Source: Dactylis glomerata (taxonomy: Eukaryota; Streptophyta; Magnoliopsida; Poales; Poaceae). Taken from it: a stretch of 64,000 nt of DNA. Positions 44,560 to 56,565 of this stretch are shown one piece after another; position 1 is the first letter of the stretch, and each line of letters starts with the position of its first letter. The notes under the pieces are model-generated. The model did not search any database, had not been told where the DNA came from, and was given only the letters and a program-made list of their open reading frames with translations. A program made the position numbers and the translations under genes. The stretch lies in NCBI GenBank assembly GCA_007115705.1, contig QXEO01000339.1:1424684-1488683 (forward strand). Reading direction: 5' to 3'.

Positions 44560-47469
44560 AACCTGGATCCCGCATAGGAAAGCGTGCTCGTTGAGTTCCT
44601 ACGTGAGCACTAGGAAATCTTCGCCTGGTGTCCTTTAGACATGCCAGGGGTTCCCAGGGAACTCGTCGAGCACGCATTAAATGTGGATCCTAAAGCAAAG
44701 CCAGTCAAGCAACCACTACGATGATTTGACGAACCCAAAAGAAAAGCAATAGCATCAGAGCTACATAGGCTAGAAAACGCCGGATTCATCAGAGAAATCA
44801 AGTCATCAACCTGGGTATCCAACCCAGTCATTGTACCCAAGAAAAACACAGACGCACAAAGAGTGTGCGTCGACTACACATCTCTCAACAAGCACTACCC
44901 AAAGGATCCCTTTCCGCTACTTCGCATTGATCAGATAATTGACTCAACAGCGGGGTGCGCAAGGCTTTCCTTCCTAGATGCATATTCTGGTTATAACCAG
45001 ATCAAACTCAAGAAAGAAGATGAGGAAAAGACAGCTTTCATCACACCATACGGCATGTTCTGTTATCAAGTCATGCCCTTCGGCCTAAAAAATGTAGGAG
45101 CAACCTACCAGCGGATGATGCAAAATTGCCTCGGAAGCCAAATAGGACGCAACATCCAAGTCTACATCGACGACATGGTCATCACCACAGGGAAAGAGGA
45201 GTCTCTGATCAGTGATTTGGCAGAAACTTTCGACAATCTGAACAGGTACAAGCTAAAGCTTAACCCGACAAAATGTTCTTTCGACGTATCAGCAGGACAA
45301 CTCCTGGGGTTTCTGGTATCAGCAAGGGGAATAGAAGCAAACCCATAAAAGATTCAAGTAGTCCTAACAATGGGGAAGCCAACAAAACTGCACGACATAC
45401 AAAAGCACATAGGACGCGTCACGGCACTAAGTCGATTTGTTGCTCGATTGGGAGAGAAAGCACTCCCTTTCTATGCACTCATGAAAGAATCAGATGACAA
45501 ATTCGAGTGGACGGAAGTGGCAGATGTAGCTTTCGCGCAGTTGAAAAAAGTGCTCTCCACGCCACCAGTGCTGGTCGCACCAAATGAGAAAGAGCCACTA
45601 CTACTCTACATCGCTGCAACGCATCAGGTGGTGAGTACAGTATTGGTTGTTGAAAGAAGTGAAGAAGGAAAAGCTCACGGTGTCCAGAGGCCAGTATATT
45701 TCATCAGCGAAGTGCTATCTCCAACAAAATAGAGGTACCCGCACTATCAAAAGCTCGCATATAGTGTATTCACAACAGCACAAAAACTACGGCAGTATTT
45801 CACGGTACACCCAATCATAGTGGTTAACGAAGCACCACTATCCAATATATTGAATAACCCTTCAGCAACAGGACGTGTCTCCTTATGGGGAATTGAGTTA
45901 TCATCCCTGGACATCACGTACGAAAAGCAAAAGGCGATCAAATCACAAGTTTTACCAGACTTCATAGCAGAGTGGTTGGAGTTATAAAACACAGGACCGC
46001 CAGATTTATCGAGTGTATGGACAATGTACTTCGATAGTTTAAAAAGAATCCAAGGCGCAGGAGCAGGAGTAGTCTTGATATCACCACAAGGCGACAAGTT
46101 GAAGTATGTGTTAAGGATGAGTTTTCCCCAAGCTTCTAATAATGAAGCCGAATACGAGTCGTTGCTCCATGGAATGAAAATGGCCAAAGAATGCGGAGCA
46201 ACTCGAGTGAAAATATTTGGAGACTCAAATCTCATCGTCCAACAAGTGATGAACAAGTGCGACGCCATCAGTGACAACATGATAGCGTACAAAAACTTAT
46301 ACTATTATCTAGAGGGAACATTCGATGGATGCGAAGTTTCACACATTAGCAGAGCCAGTAACGAGGAAGCCGACAATCTATCAAACATCGGGTCCTAGTG
46401 CTTACCCATACCACAAGGAGTCTTTTGGGAAGAAATCATAAAAAGATCAATAAAAAGCAACAAAACTTCGACTACAGAGGAACAAGGCCAACACCAAGCA
46501 ACAGGCTCAGGGGCTAAAAAGACAAGCATAGCAGAACCAGAAGAAGTCATGATGATAGAAGAAACTTGGATGCAGCCATATCTGGCATACATGATAAACA
46601 AAACACTACACGAAGAAATAGTAGAAGCAAAGAGGATAATACGACGATCCAAGGCTTTTGTCGTGTTACAAGGAAAATTTTACAAGAAAAGTATAACAGG
46701 GTCTTGCAATGATGCGTCACTCCTGAAGAAGGGCAAGAAATCTTATAGGATATCCATGCACGAGTATGTGGACATCACGCTAGCAGCAGAGCCATTACAG
46801 CCAAAGCCTTTCGCGTAGGATTTTATTGGCTCACAGCCATTGAAGACGCGAAAGATATAGTAAGGAAGTGCGAGGCCTGTCAACGTTTCGCATCTCGATC
46901 GCACGCGCCAGAAGCAAAATTGCAACCAATACCATTATCCTGGCCCTTTGCGCAATGGGGTCTTGACATGGTAGGAAAATTGCACAAATCTTGGCCAGGA
47001 GGGCATGTTTATATGCTGGTGGCAGTCGACAAGTTCACCAAGTGGGTAGAGGCAGCCCCAGTAACAACCCAAGATTCTACAGCCGCAATCAACTTCATCA
47101 AGTCCATAGTCTTTCGCTTTGGAGTACCACACAACATCATCACAGATAATGGTACAAATTTCACATCGAAGGAGTTCAAGAATTATTGTGAAGGCTTGGG
47201 AATCAAATTGAAATTTGCATCCATAGCACATCCAAAGACAAATGGGCAAGTCGAAAAAGCCAACTGCTTAATATGCAACGGGATAAAGAAAAGGCTATTG
47301 GCACCCCTCGAGAAAGCCAAGCACGCTTGGGTAGACGAGTTACCCTCCGTACTCTGGAGCCTCCGAACTACATCTAACACAGCTACTCAAGAAATGCCTT
47401 TCTTTCTGGTCCATGGCGCAGAAGCCGTGCTTCTAGTCGAGATCACCCACGAAGCTCCAAGAATCGCGG
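44560..47469 (+). pseudogene. pol of element B, first part: RT, RNase H, second RNase H, integrase; broken
   Basis: RT is at about 44720-45350 (FIREIKSSTWVSNPVIVPKK, VCVDYTSLNKHYPKDPFPL, LDAYSGYNQI, MPFGLKN, catalytic YIDDMV). The usual RNase H follows to about 45980, with in-frame stops at 45730 and near 45985. A second, archaeal-type RNase H is at 46024-46398 (GAGAGVVLISPQGDKLKYVL, NNEAEYESLLHGM, FGDSNLIVQQV), a hallmark of the Tat lineage. The integrase zinc domain lies near 46790-46900 (CEACQRFA). The catalytic core is at 46920-47460 (WGLDMVGKL, ITDNGTNFTSKEF, NGQVEKAN). Element C cuts integrase at 47469. Confidence 0.87.
47465..47469. repeat. Target-site duplication of element C, left copy
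   Basis: CGCGG, identical to 56561-56565. Confidence 0.93.
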
Positions 47470-47804
47470 TGACGAGGGTTAACTCGACAAATGTCCTAGA
47501 TGAAGGACTTAGGATCGGGGAGATAGGGCGTCGAATGAACTCGAAGGTAAAGTTAGTCGAAATAGGTGTGTGTCGAAAGGTAAACTTGTGTGTTCAACCT
47601 GGCTTGCTTTCAATCTGGCTTACACCGTCCCCTCCTGGCCCCTATATATAGATGGCCAGGTCTCGAGGATCGGGTAGGGTCCGATACATATTACAATATC
47701 GATATACGGTAAAGACTCGTATTCGACTATTATTACAATTGGGCCTAGCTATATGGGCCTTAGGGGTACTCAACTAACGGGTTCTATTAGCTATACCCTT
47801 GTCA
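47470..47804 (-). repeat. 3' LTR of element C
   Basis: It pairs with 56226-56560, with 6 substitutions in 335 bp. A TATATATAG stretch at 47642-47650 is the likely core promoter. Confidence 0.93.
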
Positions 47805-47816
47805 GTAGCCCCTGAG
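47805..47816 (-). other. Polypurine tract of element C
   Basis: The minus strand reads ATCTCAGGGGCTAC directly before the LTR. B has the near-identical CTCGGGGGCTAC. Confidence 0.8.
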
Positions 47817-48860
47817 ATTCTGCCAGAATTGTAGATTCAGATTGAATCTCTAATCTTCAAATCTTCGACTTGATCAATTCTTCGACTTTAACTTCAAATC
47901 TTCGACTTGGTCTTTCGACTTATATTTATGATAATTTGTTCACAAGGGGTCTTGATGAACAAGCCTGACAACTCTGACGGATCAAGAGGTCAGTTAACTG
48001 CCGGAACAGATACTTGTGACCTACTTCAAATTCAATCCCCTTGGACTTGAATTCGGGATACCGGTCAAACCCACTCTTTTGCCGCATTTAGGACTTACAA
48101 AGAATGAATCCCAGTGGTTCTCAGGGTACCCAGTGCGTCCACCAGGATTTTCTTCGCGTCATAGACATGGATACATACCAGCAGAGCGCATCCATGTGCA
48201 TATACCAGGCCACACAGGACAGATCCCGGGGTCTTACCTTCGTGACAAGTCACGGCATTCGAGTTGTGTTGCGATAACGCAACTCGAGAATCTCATGTCG
48301 CAGTCAAATTTTGACTGAAAATATTCGGGTTTCTTCAACCATAAAACTCGCTCCCGATGGGAGTAACGCTCCTGCACTTCTCCAATTATAATGCTTTGCC
48401 AAGAAATATCGTCGGGTGCGCGCTTAGCGCTCCCGATGGGAGTAGCCCCCGAGGCTATAGTCGAAAAAGGCTTTTTTCGAGTATAGGCTCAAAAATGTAG
48501 TGTAATCCATCATATTTCAACTCGAGATATTTTAACTTCCAGATACGTCATCTTCGAGATACTTCAATTTTGAGATACCTTAAGGACATCTTGTCGTCGA
48601 ATACTAATCCACCACTTCAGAGTGAAGTTTGTATTTACCATTCTTGAAAATAGTAGCCCCCATGGCTATAATCGAAACTCCTTCGTATATAGTCTTGTGC
48701 ACCTATTTTGCATTTGTCGGCGCCATCTTTTCCTCTTTCTTATATTATCTTCTTTATGATATCAATGAATACGTCATTCTGTACCATTGCGAACCGTTGC
48801 ATGGGCAATACTGTAAATTTCTCATTTTTTTGACCGTTAGTGGGATTACCGTTTCCTATT
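47817..48860. other. Non-coding region of element C between the polypurine tract and the antisense promoter
   Basis: About 1 kb, homologous in reverse complement to B's 58500-59000 (for example GGTACCCAGTGCGTCCACCA near 48126). Further polypurine-like motifs are at about 48442 (GTAGCCCCCGAGGCTATA) and 48652. The open frames here are chance. Confidence 0.65.
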
Positions 48861-48900
48861 TTTGCGCCACGTCTCAGCCCACGTTCCTTCTCCCAGAAGA

Positions 48901-48909
48901 TATATAAAG
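48901..48909 (+). promoter_or_regulatory. TATA box of the antisense gene in element C
   Basis: TATATAAAG lies 120 bp before ATG 49021. An ACGT-core element (GCCACGTC) is at about 48866. A pyrimidine-rich leader (TCTTTCTCGCCGCCGCCTCC region) follows, as in plant gene 5' UTRs. Confidence 0.65.
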
Positions 48910-49020
48910 GGGATCGTGGGGAGTCTTACTATTTACCAGCTCTTTCTCGCCGCCGCCTCCATTGCTGATCTCCTCTGTCTCCTCCTCTCGTGCATAGCCC
49001 CCGAGCGCACTTCGTACTGG

Positions 49021-51723
49021 ATGCGCGTGAAACACCTGGCCACCAAGAACACCATGGCCAAGACTTCTGCCACCAACTGGGTGCGCTCCGCCATCACAAA
49101 GAAGGAGGTGGAGAAGGCCAGGGCGGACGGCCTCATCGCCGCCCAAGATTCCACCAAATTTCCTAGTACTGAGCGGATCCCGAAGCCCCCGAGCGGTTAT
49201 CGGGTAATGTTTCTTGCTTTCCTGCTCCGCGGTTTCTCTCTTCCTGCTCACAAGTTTCTCCATGGGCTTCTATTTGTCTACGGTGTGCAGCTCCATCAGC
49301 TCACACCGAATTCCCTTCTGCACATTGCCTGTTTCGTGACCCTCTGCGAGTCATTCTTGGGCATTGAGCCCCACTTCCTTCATTGGAGGTCAATCTTTCG
49401 GCTCTGCCCCAACGTTGCTTTGGCTAGGAAACCCGAGCTGGGTGGAGCCGTCGTTTCTGTGCGCCCTGAGGTGCAATACCTTGAATTTTCCATGGCCACA
49501 TCTTTCCAAGGGTGGAGGACAAAGTGGTTCTATATCAAGGACCGCAAATCCTCTCCTGAAGATGAATACGACCTTCCTCCCTTTGACACTTCCCAGGAGG
49601 TAAAGAAATTGGCATCGTGGGATACGCTCCCCTTAGATGCAGAAGTAGAAGAAATTCTTCCTCTTCTTTCCCGCATCAAGGCTTTGAAAGGAGGTCAAGG
49701 AGGTGCTCTGTCGGGTATGCAACTCATGGCGTTTTTTATTCAACGTCGAGTTCAACCCCTACAACACCACCTTACCAAACTTTGGAATTACTCCGGCTTG
49801 GAAGATCCTACCCGCATATCCGAAGATCTGATATCGAAAGAAGACGTCGACAAGCGAGTCAGGAATCTCACCAAGCTCACCAAGGAACATGCAGTTGCGG
49901 ATTTAACCGCTGATTTTTTTGACTCCGTGCACCCTCTGCCTGAGGTATGTATCTTCGCGTTCACTTGTTGTCAAACTTTGCTTTGGTTCGATTTGCGTTA
50001 TTCTATGCCTTTGCATTCTGCTGACTTATTTATATGCAGGGTCACCAATTCCTTGTTTCTCGTCCTCCTCTTCCAGAGGCAGGGCCCCTACCGGCTGATC
50101 TAGCCTCTCCTGCATCTGAAGCCCCCAAGGCTGATGAAAGTCAGGACGGAGATGATGTCGAAGAATCAGAAGAGGAAACTAGCTCCTCGACATCATCTCC
50201 TCCTGCACTTGCTGAAGATGTTGGTGTCGACAAGAAAAGGAAGCGTGTCGACGAAATTGCTTCATCAAGTTCTGCAGCGGCTGGTAAAGCCCCCGTTCTT
50301 GCAGAAGATATGGAGTACTTCGACATGCTAGCATCGTAAGTATTGTATTCAAGTTCTTCAATTGCATTGTTCTTGCCTTGTTTCCATAATTTATATTCTT
50401 CATGCAGTGATGATGAAGAGCCACCAACATATGCGACAGTTGCTCCCCCAACTTCTCCTACGGCCACTGATGAGCCTCTTGAGCCAGATGTTGTGCCGAG
50501 GGCTACCAGGTCTTCTGTGAAGAAGGTTCCTCAAGCCCGATATCCCAAATGCTCAAAGAAGGCCAAAGAACCTGAAGTTTCTCTAGAAGCCCATGAATCC
50601 TCGGCTTCCCCCCATGATGTGAGTAATTTCTCCTGACTTATCTCCCTTCCATATACTCGCACGTCTTTCCCACTCTTTTTCGTTTTCTTCTTAGGCTTTA
50701 TTGAAGAGATTTGTCGCCTTGGGTACTGAATGCGCTGAGTACCTAAAGGTTGCGAAAGCTTCCGAAGGTATGTTCGACATCCATTCATGGTTTTTCCTCC
50801 TTGCATATCTTGTGCTATTTTTCTGACTTCCTTTCTTCTTCCATTGTAGCTGCTCTAGCAACAGCCAATGCCCGGATTGCGTCGCTGGAAGCGGAGCTCC
50901 GTGCTTCTCAGAAAGCTTACGATGCTGCGGTCACTGCTAAAGCAAATGCTGAGAAGTCGCAGAAATCTGCGCTTGGTAAAGCGAAGAAAGCTGAAAAAGC
51001 TTTAGCTGATGCCAACAAGGATCATGCCCAGCGAGAGCAAGCTGTGGCGGAGCGTCTCCACACAATGTCCACTGCTGCTGAAAGTAAGTGTTTCGCCTTG
51101 TCTCCTATTTTCGACTTCTGTTGCACTGTTGCTTGTGCTGACATCCTCCTCCTTCTTTTCTTTTCTACCTTCTTTGTGTCATGCAGGTTTTACTGGGGTA
51201 TCTCCATCGGCCCTGCAAATGGACGGTGACCCCCTGATGACTGCGGTTAACTTACTCGAGGAAAACTGGATATCTATCCAGGAAACTTTCGAGTTAGTTA
51301 GCCGCGTTCTTTCACGACTCTGTCGGGTTGTGGCCGAAGAAAAGGTCAGCGGTCCCGAAGGACAACTTGATTGATCTTGCCAAGTCCTTCGATACAACTG
51401 AAGACCCCACTCTTCAGCTGAAAGGACTTTCAATTAAGCGTGGCGCCGAGGATGCTATTTCACTTTCTCTTGCGCACGGTACGAGTTTCGACTGGGAGAG
51501 GGTTAGCTCCCCTCATGGCCACACCCGTGATGAGATGAAGGCTTTTTTCGAGAAGGCGAAGAAGTTGGCACTTGCGTTGTTGACAACTATTTCCCCTTCG
51601 GCAGCTTCTGCCCTGCCTGCCGCACCATCTCCAGCAACGGAAGATCCAGTGCCACCGTCGACTTCCGGCGAGGAAGTTGCCGTGCCCTCTTCTGCCACGG
51701 AACACAATGCTGAGGTGGCATAG
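49021..51723 (+). CDS. Antisense gene 1 of element C: Transposase_28-like and coiled-coil protein, six exons
   Basis: ATG 49021 (a second in-frame ATG in CCATGG context is at 49054). Exons by GT...AG and frame continuity: 49021-49944, 50040-50335, 50408-50618, 50695-50767, 50850-51083, and 51187 onward. Exon 1 carries the family called 'putative gypsy type transposon' (Transposase_28, PF04195): FLAFLLRGFSLPAHKFLHGL, YGVQLHQLTPNSLLHIACFV, ESFLGIEPHFLHWRSIF. Exons 2-3 are acidic and Ser-rich with a KKRKR nuclear-signal-like cluster. Exon 5 is an Ala-rich coiled coil (TANARIASLEAELRASQKAY). In exon 6 the direct frame stops at 51374, while homology to element A continues one frame over to TAG 51721-51723, so a 1-base indel near 51325-51335 is likely. 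The gene runs opposite to gag. Function unknown; DNA or chromatin binding is a guess. Confidence 0.78.
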
Positions 51724-51840
51724 ACTCGGCTTTCTTTGTAGTTTTAGTTTTCTCCTTTTGGATGCAAAAAACTTTAGTTGGGTGCAACCCGCGAACCTTA
51801 GTCATAGGGTTTTGCACTTATGTAAATATATTTCTGGCGT

Positions 51841-52832
51841 ATGAAGTATTATGATGTCTCTCTGAAATGTTTCTTCTCCCCTTTTTTTCGCTTTCAGTTG
51901 ACGCATATCGATGACCATTTGACTTGCGGGCCTGGTCCTTTCTCTGCCAATACATTGAGTTCGAGGATTCCGTCGCCTCCTAGTCGATGCGATCAGTGCA
52001 CAGAATATTCTTCAAGGATTTCTGACCTTGAGGTTCGCTTGACTTCAGCCAAACGCCAAGCTCAGATGGCGTTTGATAAGGCTAGCAAAACTTCTGCCCT
52101 GACGAAGCAGGTATCCATTCTTAGTGATGAAGTGTCCAGCTTGATGGCAAAGATTTTGCATCACGAAGAATGCAATTCTTTCATTCTTGGTATCGTCGAA
52201 TCCGCCTGTGAAATGTTGTGATGTGAGCTTCCTCTCGACTTATTTTCTTCTCTTTTTGCTCTACTGTTACTTTTGTGATATCCTTTGCCCTTATAGGCAC
52301 TTGCTTGGATTTCGCTGCTGAAGATCGTCGGGTTACCGAGCGAAGTGTGGCTCTGGAAAAGATGTCCGCAGGTGTTGAAAATTTATGGTCTGATCCTCGA
52401 CGCCGAAGCGCTATTGTATTGCTTCAGGACCGTGGCCAGCATATTGGCGAGGCAGTGGATGGCTGTAGGAGAGCTCTCGTAACTATGCACTCGGTGATGC
52501 TTCCTCGCAATCCTCTGCCTGCTACTTTTCCATTGCTTCTTAATGTTTTTAGATCCAGCCAGCGAGTCCATCGGTTGATAGAACTGAACCTAGTAGCAGG
52601 TGCCAACTTTGCTCTTGGGTGGATACGCAAGTGGCAGCCAAGACTCAATTATAGTTCTATGTCGCTGAGCTATCCTCCTGGTGGGGCAAGCCTTCGAGTA
52701 CACTTAGAGAGTACCTTGCAGCCTGCCCGACGAATTATAACCAGGTTGTTGCAAGAAGACTCCGCGTTTTTCCACGGGTTTCACTACTTAGACCCTTTAG
52801 GTGTAGATGATTCTGACAACCCGATGTTGTAA
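51841..52832 (+). CDS. Antisense gene 2 of element C: coiled coil plus conserved C-terminal domain
   Basis: At least two exons. The first ends near 52220: after CTTTCAG at about 51898 it reads LTHIDDHLTCGPGPF..., then a coiled coil (SSRISDLEVRLTSAKRQAQM...LSDEVSSLMAKILHHEE). The second starts after CTTATAG near 52297 and runs to TAA 52830-52832 (VALEKMSAGVENLWSDPRRR, then MLPRNPLPATFPLLLNVFRS, then LVAGANFALGWIRKWQPRLN). The same two modules occur antisense in element A. An in-frame stop at the presumed end of the first exon suggests damage there. Start codon not certain. Whether it is separate from gene 1 or a readthrough part of it cannot be settled here; the stop at 51723 and the gap favour a second gene. 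Confidence 0.6.
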
Positions 52833-53125
52833 TATATTTTTGTATGTGTGTAACGCGAGAGTATTTTATTTCGCGACTTCATGACGAAAATTTGTTCTCA
52901 GAGCGTTATTGTATGACTCGTGCATTTGCCACATTTTCTCGTTGAAAGACTCGTAAACTCGAATATGAGGAACGTTTTGTGTTCATTATAGTTGCAATGT
53001 AAGATACATGAGGTGACCCAAAAGATCCGGCCTATGGCCCGTGTTTTGGATCTAGAGGGCATTGCCCCTGGTATAACTCGTGGCTTTTACAGCCTTATTC
53101 TTCTACTCTATTGTGCTTTTGATGC

Positions 53126-56100
53126 TTATGCTGTCGTAGCTTTCTCCTCTTCTCCTGTGTTTTTTTCCTCTCCTGATGCTCCTACTCGCGGTTTCTTCAT
53201 CTCTGGCTCCGCAGCGTGTCCTTCGAGTGGTTTGACGCCTTCTGTAGTCGTGCTTTTCGCCTTCTCTGCGTAGTTGGCTATCATGCCGAAGTTTTGCGCC
53301 ATTTTGTGGAACTCCCTGTCGCAGAGGTCTGAAACTTCGAAACTTCCTTTCACTGTAATTATCCCTCTTGGTCCTGGCATTTTAAGTACCAAATATGTAT
53401 AGTGAGGCACTGCCATAAATCGCGAAAATGCGAGTCGTCCGAGGATCGCGTGATATTGAGATGGCCAGTCCATGACTTCGAAATCTAGCTTTTCTCTTCT
53501 ATAGTTTTGTCGGTTGCCGAAGCAAACATTGAGTGCTATTCGACCCAGCGGGTAATTGGCACTTCCTGGTATGATTCCATGGAAGGAACAATCTGTTGGC
53601 TTCAGGAACTCTAGTGATATATGCATTGCTCGGAGTGTTTTCGCGTATATCAGGTTAATTCCACTCCCTGCATCCATGAATATTCTGTCGACATCATACG
53701 CGCCGATTTGAGCTTTGTGTACCAAAGGCGCGTTTCCCGGCCGAGGTACTGTTATAGGGTGATCTTCTCTGTTGAACTCTATTGGTTGTTCTGACCAGTG
53801 CAGATACTCCGTTGTAGCTGGAGGTGATATGACTGCTAGGTTGACTTGTCGAGTTATGCTCTTCTCTTCTTTGTTCGACTTGGGTACAGGTTGTATCATT
53901 GCTGTGATGTGTCCTTTTGATGGAACATACCCTTCGTCGTCGTCGTGTCCCTGGTTTTGCTGGTCTTGTCCTTGAGGAGCTCCATTGTTTCCTTGCTGCT
54001 TTGCCGGAGGGTTGTTGCTTCCTTCGAATCCTTGTCGCCTTGCTTCGATTTGCTTATTTACTGCCGCCTCTTGAAGTTTTAAGAATGTTATGCAATCTTT
54101 CATTGCATGCCTTGATACTCGCTTCCCATCGACGAACGCTGAGTGTATATGACAAGGTCCGTTGAGCATGTCTTCTGGCGAGGGGTTGTATTCTCTGGAT
54201 TCTCTTACGGGGAATTTTTTATAGTCCTCTTTTCCGTAACTTCAATATCCTGAACTTCTTCGATCACTTCCTTGATAGATGTTGTCTTTGTATCCTGTGG
54301 CGACTTGGCTATGAGGGCCATAGTTGTCGAAATTTCTGGACCGTCTCCTCTGACTTCCGTATCTATTTCTTCTATCGTCTTCTGGAGATCGCGTCCTTTT
54401 GTTGTTGCACGCATCTTCTCCATCTGCGAATCTGTTTGCTGTGTCCATGAGGTCTGACACTGTTTTCGGCTTGATTCTACCCATCTCCTCGACTAGGTCT
54501 CTTCGTCTTAATCCAATGATGAACGCATCTATTGCTCTTTCGTCTGAAACTTCGACTGCTGAATTTTTGATAAGGCTCCATCTTTGGATGTATGCCCGTA
54601 GTGTTTCGTCGCATTGTTGCACACATGCTTTGACTTCTTCTATTGATGCTGGTCGTTTGTATGTCGACCTGAAGTTGCTTGTAAATTGCTTTGTGAGGTC
54701 CTCCCAGCTTCCAATAGATTCTTTCTCTAGTTTGCTCAACCATGACCATGCTGCGCCGGTGAGGTGTAATTGCAAACTTTGCATTTGCTGTTTCTTTGGT
54801 TCCTCCTAATATTTGGACTGCTTGCAAGTAATCTGCGAGCCATGATTGTGGTTCCTGTGATCCATCGTATTTTTGCTAATCATGAGGTAGCTTGAATCCC
54901 TTGGGAACTGGAGTGATGCGAACCCTGCGGGTAAAGCATGACGCCCCCATCTCTTTTTCGTCGTTTTCATAGTCGCGTTTTTCATTTGGGGATTGCGATC
55001 TTCGAGTTCCACTGTGCTATTTTGGTGATGGCGATCGAGATCGGTGCTTGCTGCTTCTGCGCCGAGGACTATTGTGACGGCAAGGTGACCTTGCTTTGTG
55101 CACTTCCTTGTGGTGATATGCTTCTTCTCCTTTTGCTGATAGCTTGTGGCCTACCATGTTGAGTCCGTTCAGTGCTGCTCTATGCATATGTTCTCTAGGA
55201 TCTCTTGGACTTGGTCGAGTTGTAAGTAGATATGCTTGTGCTACCACTAGTGCTGCTTCAGGAGTTTTTGGTAGGATGTTTCCCTGCTCGTCGACCGATA
55301 GAAAGGACGAGTCGAGGTTTTTAGAAATACTTTGCATGTCGGAGTACTCGAGGTTATCGTACCTTGAACCGTGTCGACGATTTTTCCTTGCATTGCTGTA
55401 TGATGCGTCGCTTCGTGCTTTTTGAGCAGCTTCGCTAGCTACAATGGCTGAATCTTTTCTTCTTTGTATCTCTGTTTTCTCCTTTGCTAATTGCTTGGCC
55501 TGCTGCCTTAGGGCGTAGTGATACCCCAAAAGCATGTCTTTGCTAGAATTTGATGGTATTGGCATGCCGTGCTCTACGGCTTCTCTTATTATCCTCCATT
55601 CGTCGACTGATAGTCAAATTTTCTCCCTGGTTGCGAGGGATTCTGGTGTTTGCCCTTCTGCTAGGTGATTCGCTCCTCTGTCGATATTTGCTAGGTTTAG
55701 TACTGGATTGTCGTTTTCGTCGAATTCTTCTGAGTTATCTCCTATAATGGCGAGCACCTGGCATTGTTTGCTGATGTTACCCTTGAAGCTTGAGAAGATC
55801 GAGTTACTATCCTCAGAAAGCTCTAATCCTGTCTTCCATGTATCTGTTGACTTGTTCGCAATATCGTCGAGGCAGATCGTGAGATCTTTGAGTTGGACTC
55901 CTACGTCAAAATTTCCCTTTTCTTCGTTGTCCTCTGCGATCTTTCCTTTTTGCACTTCCTCTGGGCTGACCGGCGAGTTTACCTCGCTGGAAGAGCCTTC
56001 AGAATATTCCATCACTGCTGTTGTTTTGGGCTCACTTGCCGACGGATCTTGTTTCGTCGGATCTGAAAGGCGAGATGAACCGACGGTCCGATGAGGATGT

Positions 56101-56188
56101 TTAAGCTTCCGATTGTCAACTCCATCTCTTGATTTTTGTCGATTTCTGTACTGTTGTTGGCTAAAAGCGAAAAAGCTGTCGAATTCAT
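53126..56188 (-). pseudogene. gag-protease of element C, broken
   Basis: ATG at 56188-56186 on the minus strand (MNSTAFSLLANNSTEIDKNQ). Open pieces: 56188-56012, 56015-55614, 55565-55017, 54784-54242 and 54169-53126. The gag core is at 54784-54450 (LTGAAWSWLSKLEKESIGSW, QFTSNFRSTYKRPASIEEVK). The last, long piece (347 codons) has a Gln/Asn-rich linker, an intact protease motif (FMDAGSGINLIYAKTLRAM), WPSQYHAILGRLAFSRFMAV and a basic/acidic tail ending at a stop, with no RT after it. It would supply particle protein and protease but no copying enzyme. Breaks between pieces mean this copy does not make the full product. Confidence 0.82.
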
Positions 56189-56208
56189 GATTCCAACGCC
56201 CAAGGTCC

Positions 56209-56224
56209 CCACGGTCGGCGCCAA
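56209..56224 (-). other. Primer-binding site of element C
   Basis: The minus strand reads TTGGCGCCGACCGTGG, identical to the PBS of element A. Confidence 0.82.
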
Positions 56225-56225
56225 T

Positions 56226-56560
56226 TGACGAGGGTTAACTCGACAAATGTCCTAGATGAAGGAATTAGGATCGGGGAGATAGGGCGTCGGATGAACTCGA
56301 AGGTAAAGTTAGTCGAAATAGGTGTGTGTCGAAAGGTAAACTTGTGTGTTCAACCTGGCTTGCTTTCAATCTGGCTTACACCGTCCCCTCCTAGCCCCTA
56401 TATATAGATGGCCAGGTCTCGAGGATCGGGTAGGGTCCGATACAGATTACAATATCGATATACGGTAAAGACTTGTATTCGACTATTATTACAATTGGGC
56501 CTAGCTATACGGGCCTTAGGGGTACTCAACTAACGGGTTCTATTAGCTATACCCTTGTCA
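56226..56560 (-). repeat. 5' LTR of element C
   Basis: TGACGAGGG at its left and CCTTGTCA at its right on the + strand; pairs with 47470-47804. Confidence 0.93.
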
Positions 56561-56565
56561 CGCGG
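56561..56565. repeat. Target-site duplication of element C, right copy
   Basis: CGCGG, identical to 47465-47469. Confidence 0.93.

Larger units (their letters stand above)
47470..56560 (-). mobile_element. Element C: pol-less Tat-like LTR element carrying two antisense genes
   Basis: The 9,091-bp element has 335-bp LTRs at both ends (TGAC...GTCA), a perfect CGCGG duplication, PBS at the right and polypurine tract at the left, so it reads on the minus strand. It encodes gag-protease on the minus strand and, in place of pol, two spliced genes on the + strand. The LTRs differ at 6 of 335 positions (1.8%). Its LTRs and 3' non-coding region are close to those of element B, so B-type enzymes are the likely helper. 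It inserted into B's integrase gene. Confidence 0.9.

Noticed and set aside
47470..47804. LTR of C considered as part of element B (B being the outer element)
   Set aside because: The CGCGG duplication and the continuity of B's integrase frame from 47469 to 56561 show that this LTR belongs to the inserted element C.
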